This document shows positions 36,169 to 44,983 of a stretch of 64,000 nucleotides of DNA, in pieces. The DNA lies in assembly GCF_002953735.1 (NCBI RefSeq), contig NZ_CP025536.1, forward strand, positions 40,001 to 104,000. Reading direction: 5' to 3'. The DNA comes from Streptococcus pluranimalium. Its GTDB lineage: Bacteria > Bacillota > Bacilli > Lactobacillales > Streptococcaceae. A program made the position numbers and the translations under genes. Position 1 is the first letter of the stretch. Each line of letters begins with the position of its first letter. Below the pieces are notes generated by a model that ran no database searches, was not told the origin of the DNA, and saw nothing but the letters and a program-made list of their open reading frames with translations.

Positions 36169-37200
36169 ATGAAACTCACAAAGAAAATGCTTTTAGCCTC
36201 AACCGTAACTCTCTCTTTGGCGTCAGGATTGGCTGTACAAGCTGAAGAAATGCCATGGACACCACGTAGCGTTGACGAAATCAAATCAGATATTGTCAAT
36301 GTGGAAGAAACATCAACTTATACTGTTCAATACGGTGACACTTTGAGCACAATCTCAGAAGCTATGGGGATCGATATGAATGTTCTTGCTAATATCAATA
36401 ACATTGCTAATATTGATTTGATTTTCCCAGAGACCGTTTTGACCACTAGAGTTAATCAACATAATGAGGTAACATCTGTTCAAATTGAAACGCCTGCTGT
36501 GCAGGAAAATCAAGAAGGGATGACAGCTTCAGCTGATTTGGCTAAAAATGAAGTTGTTGTTGATGATCAAACGGTTCAAGTGGAGGATTTGACTGCTCCT
36601 GCAGAAGAAGTTAGTAGTGAAACAGCTTTGTCAGAAGCAAGTCTAGCGCCTACTTTTGAAACAAGCCCAGCAAGCTCTGAATACACAGATACTTCTGCAC
36701 CAGCTTCTCTTGAAGTAAGCTCTGAGACATCAGAAGCTAACCAAGTTTCATCTACCAGTAAACAAGATAGCGTAGCCACGACATCTGCTACACCAGTTAC
36801 TGAGGCGCCAGCTCAAACAGTGACAAGTGCTACTCAAGCGACATCAAATCCAGCAAATGCTGGGCTCCAGCCTCAAGTAGCAGCTTACAAAGAGGAAGTG
36901 GCAGCCAAATATGGTATTACGGCATTTAGTCTTTATCGTGCGGGCTCAAATGACGATCACGGTAAAGGTCTAGCGGTGGACTTCATGGTCCCTGTTAGCT
37001 CTGCGCTTGGTGATCAAGTAGCTCAGGATGCTATTAATAATATGTCCAGTCGTGGTATTTCTTACATCATCTGGAAGCAACAGTTCTACGCACCGTTTGA
37101 TAGCATTTATGGACCAGCCTACACATGGAATCCAATGCCAGATCGTGGCAGCGTGACGGAAAATCATTATGACCATGTGCATGTTTCCTTTAATGGGTAG
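36169..37200 (+). CDS. Secreted LysM protein with M15-like C-terminal domain
   Basis: Exported wall-associated protein of 343 aa. Signal peptide (about 1-25, ending AVQAEE), LysM domain (about 44-92; TYTVQYGDTLSTISEAMG), Ser/Thr/Ala-rich linker (about 95-225) and a C-terminal domain of about 110 residues. That domain contains DHGKGLAVDF and HYDHVHVSF, an HxxGxAxD...HxxH arrangement like zinc-binding M15/VanY-type and ARB_07466-type domains. This suggests peptidoglycan peptidase activity, but the metal site is inferred from motif spacing only. The start codon has a weak ribosome site (AGGTAG). Confidence 0.8.
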   Translation: MKLTKKMLLASTVTLSLASGLAVQAEEMPWTPRSVDEIKSDIVNVEETSTYTVQYGDTLSTISEAMGIDMNVLANINNIANIDLIFPETVLTTRVNQHNEVTSVQIETPAVQENQEGMTASADLAKNEVVVDDQTVQVEDLTAPAEEVSSETALSEASLAPTFETSPASSEYTDTSAPASLEVSSETSEANQVSSTSKQDSVATTSATPVTEAPAQTVTSATQATSNPANAGLQPQVAAYKEEVAAKYGITAFSLYRAGSNDDHGKGLAVDFMVPVSSALGDQVAQDAINNMSSRGISYIIWKQQFYAPFDSIYGPAYTWNPMPDRGSVTENHYDHVHVSFNG

Positions 37201-37293
37201 ATCTGAAAAGTTAGAAAGAAATCACCTTTAGAAAACTTTAAGCAAGCCTTGCTATACTATAGTCATTCCTAAATAACTTTTTCATAATCTCCG

Positions 37294-37325
37294 AAAACCA
37301 CTGGCTTATGCTGGTGGTTTTTATT
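37294..37325 (+). terminator. Terminator of the LysM gene
   Basis: Stem AAACCACTGGC / GCTGGTGGTTT (37295-37320), short loop, TTATTT tail. Almost the same hairpin as the one after acpP (6675). It marks the left edge of the AT-rich defence cassette. Confidence 0.85.
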
Positions 37326-37441
37326 TGTGAATAATGGTGAAGCAGAGTTTGAGAGTTAGCTATCTATTTATAGATAAGATAAATATTGATGATGTCAGAG
37401 AATTATAGTCAAAAAATTAAGGAGATGAGAGGTTGGTTTTT

Positions 37442-37450
37442 TGGTATAAT
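37442..37450 (+). promoter_or_regulatory. Extended -10 promoter of the RT-nitrilase gene
   Basis: TGGTATAAT at 37442-37450, 40 bp before the ATG, with no clear -35. Confidence 0.55.
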
Positions 37451-37489
37451 TAAATTATTTATGAATTTAACGAAAGTAGGAAAACAAGA

Positions 37490-40153
37490 ATGGTATTAGG
37501 CATAGAAAAATTCAAAAATCATGATAAAGAGATTTTAATAAATAAAATATTAAATGAAATTAAATTTAATAAAAGATTGATATACAATTGGAGTGATTGG
37601 TTCGATAGTGATTCACAATCAGATGTAAGAAAATTTATTAAATCTGAAATTGACATAGTATTGAAAACTTTACAACAAAAGACTTTTTCTGTAGGAAAAA
37701 TTGATGCTATTCCATTATATAAAGGATTAAGTAATGAAGATCAGAAAACTCAAACTGAAGATGAACCTACAGTGATTTCATTCGCGTCAGATAAGAGAAT
37801 AGAGCCTAACAAAGTTGAATATAACTATTTTATAAAGACTTCTTTTCAAGATTTTATTTTAGGAGCTGTTTGGATTGAGACAATAGGTAAACTTATTGAT
37901 TCAACTTTTTCTTGTGAAGTATATGCTAATAGGATCTCACAGACAAATTTTAGTTTTTTTAAGCCTTATTATTCTGCATATTCAAGTTTTAGAGATTCAA
38001 GTTTTAGTAAAATGAAAACATGGGTAGAGGACAATGATACTGGTGTTTTTGTTCAAACTGATTTAACAAGGTGCTTTTATCATTTCAATATAGAACAATT
38101 AAAAGAAAAAGTGGATGGAATATTTATTGATATTATTAAATTAGACTCAAAATTAAGTTATACAGATATTGATACATTGAAATATATAAATCAGTGTGTC
38201 TTTCAGATTATTGACCAATACAATAAATTACAAGATGTGAAAATAATAAAGGAAAATAAAGGATTCGATGATTTTTTACCTATAGGTTTTTTGCCGAGTG
38301 CTATCTTGGTAAATCTATATTTGACAGACCTTGACCGAGAGATAAAAAATTTATATAATCCTGTCCAATATGGAAGATACGTTGATGATATTGCATTTCT
38401 TATTAAAAAAGATGTATCAATTAACGAGCAAAAAGATGTTGTAAAGTCAATATGTAATACATTGAAAATAATTTCTGAAAGAGATGCACTATCAAATAAA
38501 AATATCCATTTAAATATTTCAAAAACCATAATTTTCTTGATTAATGAAAAAAATGATAAGAATTTTTTAAATAAATTTGAAAGAGAGACTCAAATTTTAT
38601 CAAGTGACAGTTTCCGTTTGATAGATCCTCAGGATTTTGAAGAAGAATTTAATGATGCATATAGTTTAACTAAGGATATCACCAAATTATCTGATATGTT
38701 TACAATAACTAGAGATAAAAAGCATATTAGTAGAATGATTTCGACAATTTACTATTATATTTATAGTAGTTTAAAGGATTCAAAGCACTCGGATATCACA
38801 AGTTTATCTGGCAAATTTATAGAATTTTTATATTCCTTTGTGGACGACGAATTCTTTTTGGATTTGTATGATTATTGGAATTTTTTAATGGTTATAGAAT
38901 TAGTGTCGTTAGAGTCTCCATCAGTGTTTATAAAAGGAAATGCTATTAATAAATTAAAAATATTTACAAAGATTAGAGAGATGAAATTTAGATATGAAGA
39001 TTTATCTTTTATAAAGAGGTATGAAAATATATTAATTAAATTATTTTATACGAAGCAGGAAAGTTTACTATCAAAAATACAGCAACATCTTAGACTACCT
39101 AAATACAAAAATGAAATTGCCTTCGAGAATGCATATCTCTTAAACTATGAATTACAATTAAGGAAATTATGGAAAATTATAAATAAAATTTCTCAAGATG
39201 AAGAAGATATATACCAAGAATTTATTGATTATTCTAAAAATTCATGGAATGTTAAAAAAGATGGTTTTTTGGAATATGAACCAAAAAATAAATTTGTTGT
39301 AGGGCAAAGTAATTTTTATGATTATAAAGATAGAAGAGAATTTTTTTTAAAGAATGTTGACAATTTGTCAAATCTGAGTGATATTATCGAAATACAAAAT
39401 CAATCTAACAAGGAAAAAGTAGATATTTTATTATATCCTGAGCAAGGTGTTAGTATACAAGATTTAGCCAATGTAATTCATTTTGGTGTTAAAACAAAGA
39501 CAATGATAATAGGGGGACTGGATTTTATATTTATAAACGGCTATATATTTAATTTAACTTTTATTGTAAAACCTATAAAAAAAGTACACAGTGGGAAGGA
39601 GTATAGAGATGCGATCTTATATTTAATACCTAAAATTTATCCTTCCCCAGAGGAGTATGAAACTTTTCATAATTCTAGACCAAAACTTCCAAAGTTTAAA
39701 AACTGGGAGATGTATATCCCTTCTCCGGAAGATTGGAGAGAAAAACATACAATTTATTTTAGGGGTAGTTCTCAAGCGGTGTTGAATTGTTATGAAGCGA
39801 CTTCAATGGATTTAAAGTATGAAATATCCAAAAATAATCCAGAAATAGTCCATCTAATTACAAACAATCGTGATATTAAATATTATTTTCAAATTGCTGA
39901 AAATTTGTCGAGAGATTTAATGTCTATATCTACAATTACTAATTATTCAAAATTAGGAGGTGTTGAGGTCTATGCCCCATATAAACTAGAATATAGACGA
40001 CAAATTACTATGCATAAAGGATCAAAGAATACTCATATAGATATCTGTGAAATTAATATAGATGATATTATTTCTAAAAGATATGACAATTTAAATGAAA
40101 TAATGAAGCAGAATCCACCTAAGTATTATTATGGAAATATAAGAGGATATTGA
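37490..40153 (+). CDS. Reverse transcriptase fused to nitrilase-like domain (DRT type)
   Basis: An 887-aa protein of the unknown-group (UG) reverse transcriptases linked to phage defence. RT motifs: D191 in VQTDLTRCFYHF (motif A), GFLPSAILVNLYLTDLDREI (motif B region) and YVDD at 297-300 in YGRYVDDIAFL (motif C). A helical linker (about 370-620) follows. The C-terminal 250 residues look like a C-N hydrolase: E651 in LLYPEQG, K715 in LIPKIYPSPEE and C767 in LNCYEA fit the Glu-Lys-Cys triad. RT-nitrilase fusions define DRT type 1 (UG1, with UG5 similar); exact subtype is uncertain. Base composition is far more AT-rich than its neighbours, suggesting transfer. The next gene overlaps or abuts it. 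Confidence 0.85.
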   Translation: MVLGIEKFKNHDKEILINKILNEIKFNKRLIYNWSDWFDSDSQSDVRKFIKSEIDIVLKTLQQKTFSVGKIDAIPLYKGLSNEDQKTQTEDEPTVISFASDKRIEPNKVEYNYFIKTSFQDFILGAVWIETIGKLIDSTFSCEVYANRISQTNFSFFKPYYSAYSSFRDSSFSKMKTWVEDNDTGVFVQTDLTRCFYHFNIEQLKEKVDGIFIDIIKLDSKLSYTDIDTLKYINQCVFQIIDQYNKLQDVKIIKENKGFDDFLPIGFLPSAILVNLYLTDLDREIKNLYNPVQYGRYVDDIAFLIKKDVSINEQKDVVKSICNTLKIISERDALSNKNIHLNISKTIIFLINEKNDKNFLNKFERETQILSSDSFRLIDPQDFEEEFNDAYSLTKDITKLSDMFTITRDKKHISRMISTIYYYIYSSLKDSKHSDITSLSGKFIEFLYSFVDDEFFLDLYDYWNFLMVIELVSLESPSVFIKGNAINKLKIFTKIREMKFRYEDLSFIKRYENILIKLFYTKQESLLSKIQQHLRLPKYKNEIAFENAYLLNYELQLRKLWKIINKISQDEEDIYQEFIDYSKNSWNVKKDGFLEYEPKNKFVVGQSNFYDYKDRREFFLKNVDNLSNLSDIIEIQNQSNKEKVDILLYPEQGVSIQDLANVIHFGVKTKTMIIGGLDFIFINGYIFNLTFIVKPIKKVHSGKEYRDAILYLIPKIYPSPEEYETFHNSRPKLPKFKNWEMYIPSPEDWREKHTIYFRGSSQAVLNCYEATSMDLKYEISKNNPEIVHLITNNRDIKYYFQIAENLSRDLMSISTITNYSKLGGVEVYAPYKLEYRRQITMHKGSKNTHIDICEINIDDIISKRYDNLNEIMKQNPPKYYYGNIRGY

Positions 40154-40155
40154 TA

Positions 40156-40629
40156 GTGAGAAATTTCTTGGAGATCGTTTTGAATTGGATAGCACCTGTG
40201 ATAGGAATATTTGGTTTCTTACAGTTTTTGGAACCAGAATTTGATAAAGATTTTTGGTTTTTTGAGTTAGTAGTTATTGTTATATCAATTTTATTAACTT
40301 TAATTTTCAAGTTATTGTTATATATTTTTTTAGATAATTATGAATTTAAGGATTCAGATAGGTCTAAGCTTCATTTGAAAATAGAATATGGGGACATATT
40401 TAAAAGTAAATTTAATAGTTTTGTACGTGTAATACCAGTAGATTTTTGTTTAGACACTAATGACGATAAAAAAATTAGAGAGAAATCATTGCAAGCTAAA
40501 TTTATGTCTGATACTGCTTCAGCTGATATTTTAGATGTATTAAGAGAAAAAAAAAAGATAGAGTTTTGGAGTATAACGAAGAATATTATCTCCTTCGTAT
40601 TTCAAATTTTACTAAAGATTATCATATAG
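40156..40629 (+). CDS. 2TM protein with N-terminal half of macro-like domain
   Basis: Likely effector partner of the RT-nitrilase. The GTG at 40156 has GAGGA at 40143-40147; a TTG at 40150 overlaps the RT stop. Two membrane helices (about 8-24, 36-60) are followed by a cytosolic domain starting LHLKIEYGDIF, with VIPVDFCLDTNDDKKIREKSL. This matches my recollection of the DUF6430/ThsA-type macro domain. In this frame the domain breaks off after REKKK at an A10 tract (40547-40556) and runs 24 unrelated residues to a stop. The rest of the domain continues in the -1 frame (next entry). A frameshift would give about 246 residues. Confidence 0.72.
   Translation: MRNFLEIVLNWIAPVIGIFGFLQFLEPEFDKDFWFFELVVIVISILLTLIFKLLLYIFLDNYEFKDSDRSKLHLKIEYGDIFKSKFNSFVRVIPVDFCLDTNDDKKIREKSLQAKFMSDTASADILDVLREKKKIEFWSITKNIISFVFQILLKIII
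40551..40557 (+). promoter_or_regulatory. In-phase A AAA AAG slippery heptamer
   Basis: In the frame of the 2TM gene the sequence reads A-AAA-AAG, the classic bacterial -1 frameshift heptamer (as in dnaX), at the end of a 10-A run. A 6-bp hairpin ACGAAG/CTTCGT (40576-40581, 40593-40598) lies 18 bases downstream. RNA polymerase slippage on A10 is an alternative route to the same product. Confidence 0.6.
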
Positions 40630-40895
40630 AGCTTTCCAATTATGAAAAGTATTTTGAAATGATATATGAATTATGCAAAAAAATGGATAATGCTAATGGA
40701 AACCGAAAATTTGCATGCTCTGTCATTGGAGGAAACATTCGTTTTAAGGATAATAACATGGTTTCATCAATGCAAAGGTTGCAATTACTAAAGCTTGCTA
40801 TCGAGACATATAATTTTCACCAAGAAATTGAAGTGAAAATTATTGTAAAAAGAGACTGGAATAATTTAAAAAAGTATAATTTGAGAAATATTTAA
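40566..40895 (+). CDS. C-terminal half of the macro-like domain, -1 frame
   Basis: This frame is open from the A10 tract and continues the domain of the previous entry: EEYYLLRISNF, then an acidic helical stretch, VIGGNIRFKDN and IEVKIIVKRDWNNL, which fit the second half of a DUF6430/ThsA-type macro fold. The only start candidate near its beginning is a TTG at 40566 without a ribosome site, so independent translation is unlikely. It is best read as the frameshifted end of the 2TM-macro protein. A disabling mutation or sequencing error at the homopolymer cannot be excluded from this sequence. Confidence 0.65.
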   Translation: MEYNEEYYLLRISNFTKDYHIELSNYEKYFEMIYELCKKMDNANGNRKFACSVIGGNIRFKDNNMVSSMQRLQLLKLAIETYNFHQEIEVKIIVKRDWNNLKKYNLRNI

Positions 40896-40925
40896 ATTAT
40901 CAACTAAAAATTCTCATCACGTTTT

Positions 40926-41031
40926 TTATACGAACTTTTTTTTGTTTCTTGTCATATTCTTCTGGTTATCACTCTAAATCGACGAACAAATATGTTATAA
41001 TACCATTGTATAAATAAATAAAACGAACATT
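40926..41031 (+). promoter_or_regulatory. PurBoxes and promoter of purD
   Basis: CGAAC cores at 40931, 40983 and 41024 on the plus strand. The first and third match the PurBox at about 11 of 13 positions; the middle one is weaker. The first two are 52 bp apart, as at purC. TGTTATAAT (40993-41001) is an extended -10 placed right after the middle core. Confidence 0.62.
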
Positions 41032-41067
41032 GTTTCGTTGGTATTAAGATGTGAGGTATCTTATATT

Positions 41068-42333
41068 ATGAAACTCTTAGTTGTTGGTTCTGGTGGTCGT
41101 GAGCATGCGATTGCTAAGAAACTCTTGGAATCATCGCAGGTTGAGCAGGTTTTTGTGGCTCCTGGGAATGACGGCATGACTTTAGATGGACTAGATTTGG
41201 TAGATATCGGAATTTCCGAACATTCTAAGTTGATTGACTTTGCTAAGGAAAATGATATTGCTTGGACGTTTGTCGGTCCAGATGATGCTTTAGCTGCTGG
41301 GATTGTGGATGATTTCAATGCAGCTGGACTCAAAGCTTTTGGTCCCTCACGTCAAGCCTCGGAACTAGAATGGTCAAAGGATTTTGCCAAAACCATCATG
41401 GCCAAATACCATGTGCCAACGGCTAAGTACGAAACGTTCACTGATTTTGAAAAAGCTAAGGCCTACATCGAGGCGCAAGGGGCACCAATCGTGGTCAAGG
41501 CGGATGGCTTAGCGCTAGGTAAGGGTGTCGTCGTGGCAGAAACGGTCGAGCAAGCAGTCGAAGCAGCGCGCGACATGCTCTTGGACAACAAGTTCGGCGA
41601 TTCAGGTGTGCGCGTGGTTATCGAAGAATTCCTTGATGGAGAAGAGTTTTCTCTCTTTGCCTTTGTCAATGGCGAGAACTTCTATATCATGCCAGCGGCC
41701 CAAGACCATAAGCGAGCTTATGATGGCGATAAGGGGCCTAACACAGGTGGCATGGGGGCTTATGCGCCGGTCCCTCACTTGGATCAAGCGGTCATCGATC
41801 AGGCTATTGAAACCATCGTGAAGCCAGTTTTAGCAGGAATGGTGGCAGAAGGTCGTCCCTATCTTGGAGTTCTTTATGCAGGTCTCATTTTGACAGCTGA
41901 CGGTCCCAAGGTCATTGAGTTCAATTCTCGTTTTGGTGATCCTGAGACGCAGATTATTCTCCCTCGTCTGACCTCTGATTTTGCGCAGAACATCACCGAT
42001 ATTTTGAATGAGAAGACTCCTGACATCACTTGGCTTGAAGATGGTGTGACTTTGGGAGTAGTCGTGGCTTCAGAGGGCTACCCGCTGGATTATCAAAAGG
42101 GTGTGGTCTTGCCAGAAAAGACCTCTGGCGATATTGTTACCTATTACGCCGGTGCGCGTTTTGCGGAAAATGGCAAAGCCCTGCTCTCAAACGGCGGACG
42201 AGTTTACATGCTGGTCACCACAGCAAATACCGTCCAAGCTGCGCAGGAAAAAATCTACAAAGAACTAGACAATCAAAACACCGATGGACTCTTTTATCGA
42301 AACGACATCGGAAGCAAAGCGATTAAGGATTAG
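41068..42333 (+). CDS. purD: Phosphoribosylamine-glycine ligase
   Basis: GAR synthetase, an ATP-grasp enzyme joining phosphoribosylamine and glycine. It has 421 aa from the ATG at 41068 (MKLLVVGSGGREHAIA), the family start; the frame is open further upstream to 41038. GPNTGGMGAYAPVP, VLYAGLILT and EFNSRFGDPETQ are signatures. Its own PurBox promoter makes sense because the purine genes are split here by the accessory block. Confidence 0.95.
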   Translation: MKLLVVGSGGREHAIAKKLLESSQVEQVFVAPGNDGMTLDGLDLVDIGISEHSKLIDFAKENDIAWTFVGPDDALAAGIVDDFNAAGLKAFGPSRQASELEWSKDFAKTIMAKYHVPTAKYETFTDFEKAKAYIEAQGAPIVVKADGLALGKGVVVAETVEQAVEAARDMLLDNKFGDSGVRVVIEEFLDGEEFSLFAFVNGENFYIMPAAQDHKRAYDGDKGPNTGGMGAYAPVPHLDQAVIDQAIETIVKPVLAGMVAEGRPYLGVLYAGLILTADGPKVIEFNSRFGDPETQIILPRLTSDFAQNITDILNEKTPDITWLEDGVTLGVVVASEGYPLDYQKGVVLPEKTSGDIVTYYAGARFAENGKALLSNGGRVYMLVTTANTVQAAQEKIYKELDNQNTDGLFYRNDIGSKAIKD

Positions 42334-42349
42334 AAACACAACTGAATCA

Positions 42350-42511
42350 GCGAGGCGAAGCCTCGCAAAGCCGGTATTTTTCGCTGTGGTAAAAAGACAA
42401 ACAATCATGGAATGATTGTTTGTCTCGGAAGTTTTGAGACCTTAGGCTCAAAACTTAGTCAAGGAACTCCGCAGGAGGTCTCTGCCGTCCGCACCACCTA
42501 AGAAAAATACC
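42350..42511 (+). other. Multi-hairpin purD-purE spacer
   Basis: A compact structured region. GCGAGGC/GCCTCGC forms a 7-bp hairpin (42350-42366). An outer stem GGTATTTTT (42373-42381) / AAAAATACC (42503-42511) contains an inner GTGGT (42386-42390) / ACCAC (42493-42497). Inside are a perfect 13-bp hairpin GACAAACAATCAT/ATGATTGTTTGTC (42396-42424) and a perfect 10-bp hairpin AAGTTTTGAG/CTCAAAACTT (42429-42456). It matches no riboswitch class I know. It may be a MITE-like element or a cis-acting RNA. Confidence 0.55.
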
Positions 42512-42529
42512 AAAAAAGGAATTATAATT

Positions 42530-43018
42530 ATGAAACCTATTATTTCTATCATCATGGGCTCCAGCTCCGACTGGGCAACCATGCAAAAAGCCACAGACAT
42601 CTTGGACAAGTTCCAAGTTCCCTATGAGAAAAAAGTTGTTTCAGCCCACCGTACGCCTGACCTCATGTTCAAACATGCAGAAGAAGCACGCGACCGTGGT
42701 ATTAAAATCATCATTGCAGGAGCTGGTGGTGCAGCCCATTTGCCAGGCATGGTAGCTGCCAAAACAACCCTTCCTGTTATCGGTGTCCCTGTTAAATCTC
42801 GTGCCCTTTCAGGTCTAGATTCCCTTTATTCTATTGTTCAAATGCCGGGTGGTGTGCCAGTCGCAACTATGGCAATTGGTGAAGCAGGAGCGACCAATGC
42901 CGCTTTAACAGCGCTGCGGATCTTGTCTATCGAAGATGCTACAATCGCTGAACAGCTCAGCCATTTCCAAGAGGAACAAGGAAAAATCGCGGAGGCTATG
43001 ACAGATGAACTCAACTAA
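42530..43018 (+). CDS. purE: N5-carboxyaminoimidazole ribonucleotide mutase
   Basis: Class I PurE (162 aa), moving the carboxylate of N5-CAIR to give [19 protein letters not shown] and [10 protein letters not shown] are the active-site signatures, with [14 protein letters not shown] and [13 protein letters not shown] following. The ATG follows AAGGA. It ends 14 bp inside purK, so purE and purK are translationally coupled, as usual. Confidence 0.95.
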   Translation: MKPIISIIMGSSSDWATMQKATDILDKFQVPYEKKVVSAHRTPDLMFKHAEEARDRGIKIIIAGAGGAAHLPGMVAAKTTLPVIGVPVKSRALSGLDSLYSIVQMPGGVPVATMAIGEAGATNAALTALRILSIEDATIAEQLSHFQEEQGKIAEAMTDELN

Positions 43019-44072
43019 GACAATCGGGATTATCGGTGGTGGTCAGCTTGGACAAATGATGGCCATTTCGGCTATTTATATGGGGCACAAGGTCATCACG
43101 CTGGATCCGTCGGCAGATTGTCCAGCTTCATGGGTGTCTGAAGTCATCGTGGCAGCCTATGACGACGTTGAGGCCTTGCGTGAGTTGGCAGAACGTTGTG
43201 ATGTCCTCACCTACGAGTTTGAAAACGTGGACGCGGACGGTTTAGATGCTGTCGTGACAGGAAATCAACTTCCTCAAGGGACCGACCTCCTACGCATTTC
43301 TCAGAACCGTATCACTGAGAAGGATTTCCTCTCTCAAAAAGCTGGCGTAGCCGTGGCCCCTTACAAGGTCGTGACCTCAAGCTCTGATTTGGACGACATC
43401 GACTTGACCAAAAAGCAGGTCCTCAAGACAGCGACAGGAGGCTACGACGGACACGGGCAAGTGGTTATTTCGTCTCAAGAAGATTTGGCTAAAGCCTGTG
43501 ACTTGGCTGACTCAACAGCTTGTGTTTTGGAGGAATTCGTCACATTTGATTTGGAAATTTCAGTGATTGTGTCCGGCAATGGTGTTGATTTCACGGTCTT
43601 TCCAGTCCAAGAAAACATCCACCGCAACAATATCCTCTCAAAAACCATTGCACCTGCTCGCATCTCTGATCAACTAGCGGAAAAGGCCAAATCAATGGCT
43701 CTACAAATCGCCAAGCAGTTGGATTTATCAGGAACCCTCTGTGTGGAAATGTTTGCTACAGCAGACGACATCATCGTCAACGAAATCGCACCACGCCCCC
43801 ACAACTCAGGGCACTACTCCATCGAAGCTTGCGACTTCTCACAGTTTGACACCCATATCTTGGGCATTTTGGGACAACCGCTACCACAAATCCACCAACA
43901 TGCGCCAGCCGTTATGCTCAACGTCCTCGGCCAACATGTGGAAGCTGCTCAGACTTACGTCCACAACAACCCTAGCGCCCACCTCCACCTTTATGGTAAA
44001 CTAGAAGCGAAACACAACCGGAAGATGGGACATGTTACGGTGTTGAAGGAAGATGAAGAGGAGTTCGCATAA
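43005..44072 (+). CDS. purK: N5-carboxyaminoimidazole ribonucleotide synthase
   Basis: ATP-grasp enzyme carboxylating AIR to N5-CAIR (355 aa). [21 protein letters not shown] and [18 protein letters not shown] are signatures. It overlaps purE by 14 bp. The C-terminus reads [21 protein letters not shown] second, decayed copy of this C-terminal end occurs 820 bp downstream (44891-44983). Confidence 0.95.
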   Translation: MNSTKTIGIIGGGQLGQMMAISAIYMGHKVITLDPSADCPASWVSEVIVAAYDDVEALRELAERCDVLTYEFENVDADGLDAVVTGNQLPQGTDLLRISQNRITEKDFLSQKAGVAVAPYKVVTSSSDLDDIDLTKKQVLKTATGGYDGHGQVVISSQEDLAKACDLADSTACVLEEFVTFDLEISVIVSGNGVDFTVFPVQENIHRNNILSKTIAPARISDQLAEKAKSMALQIAKQLDLSGTLCVEMFATADDIIVNEIAPRPHNSGHYSIEACDFSQFDTHILGILGQPLPQIHQHAPAVMLNVLGQHVEAAQTYVHNNPSAHLHLYGKLEAKHNRKMGHVTVLKEDEEEFA

Positions 44073-44147
44073 AATTTGTCAAGCATAATCTCCTAATAAT
44101 TATTCGCCAGTAGTTTACGATACAAAAAAAAGAGAATGGAGAAGTCA

Positions 44148-44780
44148 ATGAAACCAATCATTCCTAAGAGCCCAGTGATACCGATACAATTAAGTTCTGA
44201 AGAAATTGCTTTTTTGACGTCTGTGACTTTTGGAGCAGTGATTCAACCCAGAAAATGTGATGTGCTGTTTGTTTTCAGTGGCACGCATCCAGGACATTGG
44301 GAGAAGGCGATTGAAGCCTATCACAAAGGGTTTGCCCCAAAGATAGTCGTTACCGGTGGCCGAAGTTTAACTGGTACCGCTCATCCAGATTGGCGAGGAA
44401 AAAGTGAAGCTAGAGTTATTTATGATCATTTACGCAAAGCAGGTATCCCAGAAGAAATAATAGTTTTTGAGGACCAATCTACCAATACACTTGAGAATGT
44501 CTTATTTGCAAAAAAAGTTTTTGATTTTAAACAGGTTAACACGGTGATGTTTATCTGTAAAAGCCATGCAACCGGAAGACAGTATCGCACCTTAGCTCAG
44601 CATTTACCTGAAGGCATTGCCTATATCCCTTATACTTTTGATGCAAGTTATCAAGGCAATCCGGTATCGCGTGAAAATTGGATGACCTTTGAAGAGGGTA
44701 AACGGAGAGTGTGGGGCGAGTACTTAAGAATACTTCATTATGGAGAAAAAGGTGATATTCTGCCCTTGGAAAAGCTATAA
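44148..44780 (+). CDS. YdcF/DUF218-family protein
   Basis: A 210-aa soluble protein of the DUF218 (YdcF-like) family. LFVFSGTHPGHWEKAIEAY, KIVVTGGRS, EDQSTNTLENVLFAK and ICKSHATGRQYRTL are the conserved blocks. Some relatives bind nucleotide cofactors or act in envelope metabolism, but function here is unknown. The ATG at 44148 is preceded by GGAGAAG; an ATG at 44136 is also in frame. It lies between purK and a purK 3' remnant, so it was probably inserted there. Confidence 0.75.
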   Translation: MKPIIPKSPVIPIQLSSEEIAFLTSVTFGAVIQPRKCDVLFVFSGTHPGHWEKAIEAYHKGFAPKIVVTGGRSLTGTAHPDWRGKSEARVIYDHLRKAGIPEEIIVFEDQSTNTLENVLFAKKVFDFKQVNTVMFICKSHATGRQYRTLAQHLPEGIAYIPYTFDASYQGNPVSRENWMTFEEGKRRVWGEYLRILHYGEKGDILPLEKL

Positions 44781-44890
44781 TGTAATTAGTATTTATAGAT
44801 AAAAAGTAAACTAAAGTCATTCGTTAAAAACTATTCGCTTACTATGTAACAGATCGTTCTGGACTAATTTTTCAGTAATTCAAAGCTAAT

Positions 44891-44983
44891 TGTCACCTCT
44901 ATAAATTAAAAGTTAAATACAACTGGAAAATGAGCCATGTGACTGTGTTTAGTGATGAAGCAAATAGTGTAGAGGACCTTTGA
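44891..44983 (+). pseudogene. Remnant of a purK 3' end
   Basis: Reading from 44891 gives CHLYKLKVKYNWKMSHVTVF followed by SDEANSVEDL and a TGA. This parallels [20 protein letters not shown] in the intact purK. There is no start or ribosome site, so it is a duplicated or displaced fragment. Confidence 0.75.

Noticed and set aside
40566..40895. Independent gene for the second half of the macro-like domain
   Set aside because: Only a TTG without ribosome site is available, and its sequence continues the domain begun in the previous frame.
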